A stretch of DNA of 64,000 nucleotides from Valencia hispanica. Its lineage: Eukaryota > Chordata > Actinopteri > Cyprinodontiformes > Valenciidae. The notes beneath the pieces were generated by a model. It was given only the letters and a program-made list of their open reading frames with translations. It had not been told where the DNA came from and searched no databases. The stretch lies in assembly GCA_963556495.2 (NCBI GenBank), contig OY747705.1:3348501-3412500 (forward strand). Reading direction: 5' to 3'. A program made the translations under genes and the position numbers. Of this stretch, positions 23,230 through 34,700 are shown piece after piece. How positions within the stretch are numbered: position 1 is the first letter of the stretch; every line of letters begins with the position of its first letter.

Positions 23230-24470
23230 AGGTGAAACTTGAAAAATTAGAATATTGTGCAAAAGTTCATTTACTTCAGTCATTCAACTTCAAATGAGAA
23301 ACTAATGTATGATAAATACTCATTACATGCAAAGTGAGATATTTCCAGCCTTTATTTGTTATGATTTTGATGATTATGGCTTACATCTAATTAAAATAGA
23401 ATCTTGTGAAAAGGTTCAATATTTTAGGCTCAAAGTGTCACACTCTAATCAGCTAATGAATCCAAAATAGCTCCAAAGGGTTCCTGAGCCTTTAAATGGT
23501 CTCTCTGTCTGGTTCAGTGGGAATCACACTCATGGGGAAGACTGCTGACATGACAGTTGTGCAGAAAACCATTTTTCCTCCATAAGGAGGGACAGCCTCA
23601 AATGGTTATTGCAAAAGAAGTTTGATTTTGCCAAAGTTCTGTATCAAAGCATGTTAATAGAAAGTTATGTGGAAGGGAAAAGTGTGGAAGAAAAAGGTGC
23701 ACAAACAGCAGGGATGAGTGCAGCTTGGAGAGGATTGTCAGGAAAAGGCCTTTCAAAGGTGTTGGAGACATTCACAAGGAGTGGACTAAGGCTGGAGTTA
23801 AGTCCCAGAGTCTGGAGGAGGAATGGAGAGGCACAAAATAAAAAAGATGCTTGAAGTCCAGTGTGAAGTTTCCACAGTCTGTGTTGATTTGGGGAGCCAT
23901 GTCATCTGCTGGTGTTGGTTCACTGAGATTTATTAAGTCCAAAGTCAACGCAACCATCTACCAGGACATTGTGGAGCACTTCATCCTTCTTTCTGCAGAC
24001 GAGCTTTATGGAGATGCTGACTTCATTTTCCGGCAGGATTTGCAGCACCACCTGCCCACAGCCAAAAGTACCAAAACCTGGTTCAAGGACTATGGGATTA
24101 CTGAGCTTGTTTGGCCAGCAAATGGGCCTGACCTGAACCTCATAGAGAATCTATGGAGCATTGCCAAGAGAAAGACGAGAGACATGAGATGGAACAATGC
24201 AGAAGAGCTGAAGGTCGCCATTGAAGCATCCTGGTCTTCTATAACACCTCAGCAGGCCACAGGCTGATAGCATCAATGCTATGCTGCATTGAGGCAGTCA
24301 TTGATGCAAAAGGAGCCCAAACTAAATACTGAGTACATATGCAGGATTATACTTTCCAAAGGTCCCATATTTCTCTATTTAAAATCCTTGTTTTATTGAT
24401 TTCATGTCATATTCAAATTTTCTGAGATTTTGAATTTGGGGTTTTCATAAGCTGTAAGCCACTTGTTCCT
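23230..24470 (+). mobile_element. decayed Tc1-like transposon
   Basis: The left inverted repeat is recognisable (CAGGTGAAACTTGAAAAATT, then TATTGTGCAAAAGTTCATTT). The right repeat breaks off after GGTTTTCATAAGCTGTAAGCC. The transposase is in pieces: early degraded frames at 23535-23850, then an open segment with the C-terminal half. Outer ends and target TA are not both present. Confidence 0.85.
23851..24267 (+). pseudogene. Tc1 transposase C-terminal fragment
   Basis: 138 codons. It shows SVLIWGAMSSAGVG, then FIKSKVNATIYQDIVEHF, then DFIFRQDLQHHLP (second catalytic block) and GPDLNLIENLW with the final Glu. It ends at SSITPQQATG followed by a stop, short of the usual KGAPTKY-like end. The first catalytic block is missing or out of frame upstream. 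Confidence 0.85.
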
Positions 24471-25025
24471 GGAACACATTCGTAATTGGAACAAAGACAA
24501 CTTATAAATTCACATCTATGGCTACTTTTTCTTTTTACTTCAGTAAAAACATGTTGTTGAAGTAGTATTACTCCAACTCTATCTCTAACCAGTTGTTGGC
24601 TACTCTACCCACCCCTGGTTGAACCCTTGAGTATATTAATGATTGTGATTGATAGTGGTTAATATAAAACAGAGATGATGTTATTTAGCTGCTATTTAGC
24701 TTATTTATCTGCTAAGGGTTGAAGAAATAAGACCAGATACGATAGTTTGTTGATCAGAATTTTCTTTTAAGCTCAATCAAAATGAAATCACTTGGAGGAA
24801 ATTTGATTTAATTCTAGTCTGGCTTGGAAAAGAATTTAAATTAATGTACAATTTTGCTAAAATACCTGCATATGTTGCAATCAAAGGAGAATAAATGCTG
24901 GTAAAGTTGCTTAAAGTTCTTAATAAAACTCAATAATTCACATTTGTTTTGGGAAAGGTGAAGCAAAACCTGAAATCAAAACTAAAAATGTTGGAAATAT
25001 GGCAAAGAAATATACAATTACAATC
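24471..25025. other. no feature seen
   Basis: AT-rich sequence with no convincing ORF, repeat end or RNA gene. Confidence 0.4.
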
Positions 25026-25255
25026 ATGAAGGTTATGGTAAATGGTAAATGTCCTGTACTAAGTTGTATAGCGCTTTATTGAGTCCCTGAGGCCCCCAAA
25101 TGGCTTCACACTACATTCAGTCACTCACCCATTCACACACACATTCACACACTGGTGATGGTAAGCTACACACAGCTGCCCTGGGGGACACTGACAGAAG
25201 AGAGGCTGCTGAACACACAGGGGCGTCCGGGCAGGTTAAACATGCTGCAGAGAGA
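25026..25255 (-). mobile_element. SINE body fragment
   Basis: Antisense. Shares the order of 35404-35715: AATGGTAAATG tail, TATAGCGCTTTATTGAGTC, CACTACATTCAGTCA, CTGCCCTGGGGGACACTGAC. The tRNA-like head is missing. Confidence 0.7.
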
Positions 25256-25599
25256 GACAGAGCAGATAGTGGTATTCTATTAGGGTTAAATACATACAAG
25301 GTTAAATATGCATATAAATAAGAAAATGCAAAACATCTTATGCATTATTCAAAGTATGGATAAGAAAAAATTTGATTAGTACTAATGAAAAACTCATTTA
25401 GAAAATGATGTAATTTAGAACGTATTCGTGGCCCGCCTTGTTACGGGATATAGGAAACAAATGAAGTAGCCTAATAACGACAGTTCCAGTTAGAAAACAC
25501 TCGGATTGTATCATTTAGTTTTTGAAGTCTTTGTCCTACACACTCCGATACGGTAGGTGGCGGTATACATCATAAGATAATATTGTAATCTACCGAGAA

Positions 25600-25730
25600 A
25601 ACGAGGGAGGAAGAATAAGTTAAATCTGTTGGCGGCTGAGAGCGGCAAAGCTCCATTCAACCAACACAGCAGCTAAAAACGCCCTTTTCTACTCGTCCTC
25701 TTCAGCGGCTCTAGTTTGAACATCACAGCC
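25600..25730 (+). promoter_or_regulatory. sass6 promoter / 5' UTR region
   Basis: Immediately upstream of the sass6 start codon. The stretch is richer in G and C than its surroundings (GTTGGCGGCTGAGAGCGGC), with no clear TATA box close to the ATG. It fits a housekeeping-type promoter and first-exon leader, but the transcription start cannot be located from sequence alone. Confidence 0.4.
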
Positions 25731-25792
25731 ATGGAGGAACTGTATAACAAAGTCTTACAGGTTCATGTGAGACATAAGGACTGCGAAGAAAG
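25731..25792 (+). CDS. sass6: sass6 exon 1 (coding part)
   Basis: 62 nt encoding [20 protein letters not shown], then a split Arg codon. Donor GTAAGC. Ends in phase 2. Confidence 0.93.
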
Positions 25793-28700
25793 GTAAGCTA
25801 ACTCCGCTGAGCTGAGATCTTTAAAAAACACGTAGTTGAATCGAGATGAGAAATGTTCCATCTGATCTGGATAAAACATAACTTCATATTAAATAACTAT
25901 ATGTCCATTTGTATTAAAGGGCTGTTGGAAAGCCTGAATGAGTCTCTAGTGTATAGAAACATAATCGTGAACTGGGTTATTCTACACTGGTTACAGATTC
26001 TTTAGAATAGTTCAGGATTTGAACAAGTTTTACTCTCAGTCTGACGCGTGATTTCAGAGAAACAAACGGATATACATTTAGAAAAAGGTTAAAATCTGAC
26101 TGAAGGTAGAGCTCAGGCTTCAGGTTGGACACTGATCTTGCAGTGATACATTACTGGTCTGTCTGTCAGACCGCGACGCTTCCAGTTGAGCTTGTTTTAA
26201 AGTGGAGGAGGACTACAGGATGACATCAGAGGGTCTGCCAAAGCACTTAAATGTTATTACCCATAATGCATGTTCTGCTCATAGCTGTTCCTCCGACTCC
26301 TCGGTTTAATGTCTGTCTGTCTGTTTGATAAACTCTGCTGTTCGTTTTCAGCATATCTCATCTAGAGGCACTGCACAATAACAGTGGAAAAGCCCCAGCT
26401 TAACTACAATCCCATGTAATATTTAACTACATCAGTTCATTCTGCCTTCATCCATACAATTAGAATCACTGTCAGTTATTTAGAGCAGAGATTAAAATGT
26501 CAGTTAATTCTAAAGATGAGAGTCCTCCTTAAACATGCAGAGCCAGACTCGGGTAGAGTTGCTGTCTGACTGGAGAATCCATCAGTGAAGTTCTCTTCTG
26601 ATGGAGTCACAAGCAAGGACTCTTGTGGCTCCCTCTGCCAGTTTATGTTCACCTATTCAACTAATCAGGAAACACCAAACAGGCTGTATGGGGTTTTCAT
26701 TACTGGCCCCATGTAGGATTTTTACTGTAATAACATTGCAAATCTGATGGTCACACTAGGAAAATAAGTCAATACCACTGCAATGGTTTTTGACAGAATC
26801 GGGTACTTTCTACCCAAAGAGCATGTTTACCTTTGCTTTTTAGACTAAAGAGGGTCATAAAGACTCTTCCCTCTCACTATCAGATATTCACCATATCCGT
26901 GTTAACCCATCATGTCAGAAACATTCTCATCACTCGCTCTCAGCAGTACTTCCAGGAGCCACCGTTAGAGCGGACATGTTAACAGGCCATAACACAAACT
27001 AATAAACGGGCAAATGTTTTAGGCATGAACCAGAGTAAGATGCTCACACCTCCAACTGAGCTTCCCCCAAACTGAGCTTTCCATCCAAACTAAGCATAAC
27101 TGGTCTCCCAGTGTGTGCTGTGAAAGTTTTGTAGATGGTCCAGAACCAGACGTACCCGTCTGGACTTCAGTCACCTAGGCCTGTCACAATAAACATAAAT
27201 CTATTATTTGTATGATAAATTAAAATGAGCTCAACAATCTTTCCAGCGGTGATGATTTCCATTCGTATGCTTGTTTGTTTTCCTCCCATGTCTCCCTCTG
27301 TCTACCAAAGAGAGGGATATAAAAAGACAGCTATGGTCCATATATAGTGGCAGAGTAAAATGGGATGTCTTGTTTTTATTCAAACTGCACTTTTTGTTTA
27401 CAAAACTCATAACTGGTAGTTTTTCCTTTTATCTTGTCTGAACCAAGGGATTAATATATTTTTGAAGGGCAATTTTGTTTAGGGTTCATCCATTTTTTAT
27501 TGTTTAGGTTGTTTTGTTAATTTATGTTGGATATTTAAAATGTCTTTCAGTTGCAGGGGTAAATGTTCTTTAGAAATTAAAGTTTGCTGATCGTTCAGAG
27601 GGTGTACATGTAGTAGTATTATTATTATTATTACATTAGTTGAAATTGTCTTAAAATGGCAATATTATAATTTATCGCAATGATTTCTGGAGGAAATGTA
27701 TCGTCCAGCAAAATGTATTATTGTGATAGGCCTAGAGTCACCCTAAATGAGCTCTTGTCACCCCTCTGTTCGTTAAACTCCACTGGTTACCCTTAAGCCT
27801 AGTTTCTACTTCTCCGTCAGCAAGTTTGTACTCACGCACACACATTGATAGAGACGTTTTCCTTTAATACTTTTCTGTTGGTGTGTTAGTTGTGCAAAGC
27901 AATTCCCCACCAGGACAGCAGGGGGTGCAGATCTTTTCTGGTGGGTCTGCCTACCATTACAGTGTCATGGTCGATGACAGTTTATTTACTTTGGCTTGTA
28001 AACGCTTTTCCACTCAAGGAGTAATGGCTGACAGAAAGTCTGTTTTGATTGAGCTGAAAAGCTTTTTACGAGAGGTGCAGTTCATTGAATACAGTCTCTC
28101 CCCCCGCCCCCCTTTTTTTTCTTTTTTAAGGTCTTAGGGATTAAAAACAGGCAGGTGATCACTTCTCTTTTTTATATAGAGAGTAAAGACATAAGCATTA
28201 ATAGAGCATTCAAGTTGATGGAAGCTGTTCCATTAAGCACTTTGGAGGCTACCACCAGTGACTCGACCTGTATGTGGGTGAATTAAGCCTAGTTTGTACT
28301 TCTGTCAGCGGAGGTTTGGACACATGCAAGGTCTCTGACAGGCACGCAAGGACGGACTGAGTAGAGCCCCGTTTTTAACTGTCCCTGAAACGCAACAGAG
28401 AGCACAACTCTGGGATTGCAAGGCCAGTTTATCGAATATGGTCTTTTGGTGATTTTGAACATCAGGTGTGTTTGTTTGTTTGCATACGTTAGTAGAGTAT
28501 TCTTTGAGCTGCACTTCTAGTAAAAAGTTTTCCAGCTCAATTAAAACTCACTCTCTGTGAGCCATTGCTCCCTTAGTGGATGTGCGTTTATAAGCTGTAG
28601 TAAATAAATTGTCACCAGAGACGTCACTGTAATGGTAGGCAGACCCGTCAGAAAAGGTCTACACCCCCTGCTGTCTTGGAGGGGAACTGCTTTGCAACAC

Positions 28701-31700
28701 TGACAGACCAATGGAGAAATCGAAATGGAAAACGTCTCCGTCAATACGTGTGCATGCGGGTGCGAACTTGCTGACAGACAACTATAAACTAGGCTTTAGT
28801 CTGAGCTGCATGAAGTACTGATCCGAGCAAATCCAGGTAATAATTTGAGGGATTATTGCTTTACTAACAGAGTGGATGCATTTCTTTCAATTTTATTTTT
28901 TTTCCTGATGCGGGCCCTTTAAATGGCTCCGGTTCAATTGTTATTATTTGCAGTTATCTTGCAGTTGCAGTGTTGGTTAGCTTGTTTGTTAGCCAAGGCC
29001 GGGGGTAAAGCGTTGTATTTAACTGTTGTTTTTTTAACGGTGACAGAAAAATCTGAAGGCCATCGGTCATTTTGACAGATTGCACTTCTCACCCCTGACC
29101 ACTTGGGGCACACATTTTCAACTTTATGCACAGAGTTCAGGTAGCTAAATCAATCAAAAACAGATTCCCATGAGAGCGTCTGAGCATCATCTCAGACCTG
29201 GACACCATACCTAATGTATCTCACTATCTGACCGCTGACAGCTTTGAAGAGTTACTGAGGCATGGAGCGCGTCTGTTACTGCACCGACAGATTCATGGTG
29301 ACAGATCAGTGCAGCTTAATCACTGATGCAGAAGAAGCACATGCTGCATGATTTCCTTCCGCTGAAGAGCTCAGGAAGCCCTTGTTCAGAGAGTCTTACC
29401 AAATTCTGATCACTTTAAGTAGAGAAATGTTCCCTTATTTCAAAACCAGTTTCCAGTGTAGCAACAGAGCGCTGATTCAGCCTCTATAAGAGGGAGCGCA
29501 GTTCAGCTCCATGCGGAGCGTTAAGGCCACAGCAAGTAAAATGTTCACAATTAATACATGTAGCTCATTAATCTGCTCGATGTGTGATGGCATGAAGTGG
29601 ATCCTGTGTTCAGTTTAAAAATTGACGGAAAAGAATAGATTATGACCGGATTTTTTTGACCTCGTCAGTCAAAATGACCAACAACAAAAAGTTTAGAGCG
29701 ATCTCTGGCCAAGGCTTACCTGATATGAAGTGATCGCTGCAGATTGTTGCATTTTCAATCATCTGCTCGTTCCAATCGCTTCTCCTGATCGAAACCAATG
29801 ACGTCTTCTGTTTGCCTCAAAAGGGGTGCGAGCCGATGACGTTCTATAGAACTTGCAAGTTTTGTTGTTTTGATTAAAGCAATTTGTGCAACCAACAGAT
29901 GCTGATGATGGCGTCTCTTCCTGCAGGTGACACACGCAGTAGAGCAGGGAGTGACATGGACCGATGATCAGAAACGTGGCATTAGAGACACCATTGACCA
30001 TAGTCAAATGTTTGCCAGGGGCCAGAACGGGTGACATCAAATCCTACCTGAAACTGCTGGCTAAAGATAAGCGTAAATACAGTAAGATTGTTATTCACGC
30101 TGGTGGTAATGACACCCGGTTACGCCAATCGGAGGTCACTAAAATTAGTGTTGCTTCGGTGTGTAAGTTTGCCAAAACAATGTCAGACTCTGTAATCTTT
30201 TCTGGTCCCCTGCCTGATCGGACCAGTGACGACATGTTTAGCCGCATGCTGTCATTCCATCAATGGTTGTCTGGGTGGTGTCCTGCAAACGATGTGGGCT
30301 ACATTGATAACTGGAGAACTTTTTGGGGAAAACCTGGTCTGATCCGGAGAGACGGCATCCATCCCACTTTGGATGGAGCAGCTCTTCTTTCTAGGAATAT
30401 GGCCGAATTTATTAGTCCTCCAAAACACTGACAACCCAGGGTCCAGACCAGGAAGCAGAGTCGTAGTTTAACCCACCTCTCTGCTGCTTCTGTACTGTTA
30501 CCCCCCCATTACCCTATAGAAACAGTGTCTTGCCCACGGCCAAAATTAAATGGATTAAAAGTTAAGCCAACAAAAGCAAATTATGGAAATCTCATAAAAA
30601 TAAATACAACTTTGACTGAACAGAAAAATAAATCGATTAAATGTGGTGTATTAAACATAAGATCTCTCTCCTCAAAGACTTTGTTAGTAAATGACTTGAT
30701 TTGTGATAATCACATTGATTTCCTTTGTCTCACAGAAACCTGGTTGCAGCAGGAGGATTATGTCAGTATAAATGAGTCAACTCTTTCCAGTCATTTAAAT
30801 TTTCACATTCCTAGAAATACTGGGCGAGGAGGAGGAGTTGCAACCATTTTTCGTTCTGATTTACTAATTTGTCCCAGACCAATTGATAGCTACAGTTCTT
30901 TTGAACATCCAACCCTTAATTTTCCTCATCCAAGTTGCAAAACATTAAGACCATTTTTGTTTGTGGTTTTGTATCGTCCACCAGGCCCTTACTCTCAATT
31001 CTTGGATCAGATCTCACATTTTTTATCTGATTTAGTATTAAATACTGATAGGGTTATTATAGTGGGGGACTTTAATATTCATGTGGATACTGAAAGTGAT
31101 AGCCTAAATGCAGCCTTTAGTGCTATTTTAGACTCAGTTGGCTTTACTCAAAAAGTACAGGGATCGACCCACTCGGGCAAACACACTTTGGACCTTGTAC
31201 TGACATACGGTATTGAGTGTGAGGAAATAACAAACCACCCACATAACCCGGTCCTGTCTGACCACTTCTTAATAACTTTTGAATTTACTTTAACTGACCA
31301 TTTTAAATCTGAAAGAAAATTTCATTATAGTAGAGCTTTATCAGACAATGCTGTAACAATTTTTAAAGAATCTGTTCCATTCTTACTTTCCTTAGTGTCT
31401 CAGGGTAACACAGTGGATGGCAGCAATTCTATCTCTAACCATTCAGAAATTGATGATCTGGTTCACAGCGTTACGTCCTCATTGCGTTTGGCATTAGATA
31501 GTGTAGCTCCCTTAAAAAAGAAAGTGGCTAGCCATAGGAGGCTGACTCCTTGGTTCAACGCAGAGTTGCGTACTTTAAAGCAGAATACTAGGAAGTTGGA
31601 GAGAAAATGGCTCTCTACACACCTAGAGGATTCCTATTTAACCTGGAATAACAGTCTATTGCTGTATAAAAAGAGCCTTCAACAAGCTAGAACAGCATAT

Positions 31701-34700
31701 TTTTCATCATTAATAGAGGCGAATAAAAACAATCCTAGGTTTCTTTTTAGTACAGTTGCCAAACTTACACAGAGTCATAGCTCTGTTGAGCCAACTATTC
31801 CCCCAGCTCTTAGCAGTGATGATTTTATGGGATTCTTCGTAAATAAAATTAATTCTATTAAAAATAAAATAATTGGCATCCTCCCAAACATGATTACTTC
31901 TTCCTCAGTAAATGAGGCAGTATCGGAAAGAACTGTAGATCCTCAGTTGTGCTTAGGCTGTTTTGATTCAGTCGAGCTTTCGGAATTATCAAAAATATTA
32001 GCCTCATCTAAACCTTCAACTTGTATGTTGGACCCAATTCCAACCAAATTATTTAAAGAAGTGTTCCATTTGGTTCCTGGCCCCATTTTGGATATGATGA
32101 ATCTATCCTTAGTAAACGGATACGTACCACAGGAATTTAAAATAGCTGTTATTAAACCTTTACTCAAGAAACCTTCCCTTGATCAAGATGACTTAGTGAA
32201 TTACAGACCTATATCTAACCTTCCTTTCTTATCCAAAGTCCTTGAGAAAATTGTTGCTAATCAAGTCTGTGAGCATTTAAACAATAACAAGCTGTTTGAA
32301 GAGTTTCAGTCAGGTTTTAGAGCTCATCATAGCACTGAAACAGCACTGGTGAAGGTTACTAATGATATTCTCATGGCCTCAGATAGTGGACTTGTGTCTG
32401 TTCTGGTTTTGTTAGATCTCAGTGCTGCTTTTGACACAGTCGATCAAAATATTCTTTTAGAAAGGCTTGAGCATGTTGCAGGGATCAAAGGAACAGCACT
32501 AGGCTGGTTTAAATCATATTTGTGTGATAGATTCCAGTTTGTTCATCTAAATGATAAATCTTCTTCACTCTCAAGGGTTACTTGTGGAGTTCCACAGGGT
32601 TCTGTGCTTGGACCAATTCTGTTCACCATATATATGCTCCCAATTGGTGGAATCATTAGACAGCATGGGATAAATTTCCACAGCTATGCAGATGATACAC
32701 AACTATATTTATCCATAAATCCTGATGAACCCAGTCAGTTAGGTAGATTACAGGCATGTCTGGAAGACATAAAAACATGGATGACCCTAAACTTTTTGCT
32801 TTTAAATTCTGACAAAACAGAAGTTGCTGTCTTTGGACCAGAAGTTCTTAAACAGAAACTGATTAGTCAATCACTTCATCTGGATGGCATTAAATTGGCC
32901 CCCAGTAATAACGTAAAGAACCTCGGCGTTATTTTTGACCGAGACTTGACATTTAAATCCCATATTAAACAGGTTTCTAGGATTTCTTTCTTTCACCTCC
33001 GGAATATTGCTAAAATTAGAAACATCCTGTCCAGGAGTGATTCTGAGAAACTAGTCCATGCATATGTTACCTCAAGGCTGGACTACTGTAATTCTTTACT
33101 ACCAGGTAGTTCACAAAATGCCATTAAAAGCCTTCAGTTGATCCAAAATGCGGCAGCAAGAGTTCTGATGAATATTAAAAAGAGAGATCACATTTCTCCT
33201 GTTTTAGCTTCCCTTCATTGGCTCCCTGTTAAATCCAGAATAGAATTTAAGATCCTTCTTCTTACATACAAAGCCCTTAATAATCAAGCTCCATCATACA
33301 TCAGAGATCTAATTGTTCCTTATGTTCCTAACAGAGCACTTTGCTCTCAGACTGCAGGTTTACTTGTAATTCCTAGGATTACTAAAAGTAGAATGGGAGG
33401 CAGATCTTTTAGTTATCAGGCTCCTCTCATGTGGAACCAGCTCCCAGCTTTAGTCCGTGAGGCAGACACTCTGTTTACTTTTAAGGCCAGGCTTAAAACT
33501 TTCCTTTTTGATAAAGCTTATAGTTAGAGTGGCTTAGGTCATCCTGAGCTATCTCTGTAGTTATGCTGCTATAGGCTTAGACTGCTGGAGGACAGACTTA
33601 CCAATTTTCTTCACTCTGCTACTTCCTTTTCTCCTACAACTCTCCAGTTGTATTACAGTACATTCTGTTATTTCGACTGTTAACTTTGTTTTCTCTCAGT
33701 GTTTTCTCTCCATAGAAGATATACCTGGTCTGGTATCCTGCTTGGCTGCAATGCCCTGTTGGACGGGGGGCATCGACTGGGATGATCCTCCCAGTAACTG
33801 AACATCCACTGTGTCCTGTTATCAACTTTTTACTTTCTGTAACATAGAAAGTACTCTTATATCAGATCTTCTGTTCCTTCTGTGTCTCTGCTCTGTCTTC
33901 TCAAACCCCCAGACGGTCGTGGCAGATGGCCGCTCCTACTGAGCCTGGTTCTGTTGGAGGTTTCTTCCTGTTAAAGGGGAGTTTTTCCTCTCCACCGTCG
34001 CTATATGCTTGCTCAGTATGAGGGATTGCTGAAGGATTGCTGTGGTTGGAAAGTCTGCATCAACGGGGCCCAACCTCACGCCAATGACTGACGCAATCTG
34101 CTGGGATTCCTTAAAAAGGAAACTTTTTAACTGATTGGAATGTTTGTATAAATGTATTGAAATGACTTCTTGTTAAGTGCCTTGAGATGACATCTGTTGT
34201 GAATTGGCGCTATATAAATAAACTGAATTGAATTGAATTGAAATTGATCCTGCTAACTGGGTAACTTTGTTTCATTTTACAGGAAAGCAAATGTCCGTGT
34301 CACTATTGAGCTGTCAACAACTCCAGTCCACAGAAGGGTGAGTGGAGCTTTTCATGAGCCATTCCAACCATGTATTGTTGTTGAAAATGCAGGAGACAGG
34401 GGAAGTTCACCTAAGCAACCTGAATTCATCACTTTGTTTATTGTTTAAATGCTGTTTTTAGTTCATATACTTCTGTTTTGTCAAATATTAGGATCTTCTG
34501 GTAAAGTTGACAGATGATGCAGACCCATATTTTCTTTTCACCCTTCCTATATCAGAAGAAGATTTCCAAAGGTATGCATTTGCTGAAGAATATCAGATTG
34601 TGTGTTTGAAACTAAAACCGGAATAAATGTTTGTTTTGTGTGTTTGAGTAGTTTGAAAGTGCAGCAGGGTCTGTTGATAGACTTTGCATCATTTCCTCAG

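Larger units (their letters stand above)
29927..34240 (+). mobile_element. L2-clade LINE, 5'-truncated, ORF2 intact
   Basis: A two-ORF LINE of about 4.3 kb in sass6 intron 1. ORF1 has SGNH-esterase motifs. ORF2 has endonuclease and reverse transcriptase. The ~0.7-kb 3' UTR ends CTATATAAATAAAC followed by GAATT repeats, the short-repeat tail expected of L2-type elements. The left boundary is uncertain because ORF1 is truncated. The same tail recurs at least six times in the window. Confidence 0.9.

Noticed and set aside
25400..25730. Divergent TRMT13-like first exon sharing the sass6 promoter, as in mammals
   Set aside because: No minus-strand start with the expected CCCH-type zinc-finger N-terminus is visible upstream of the sass6 ATG.
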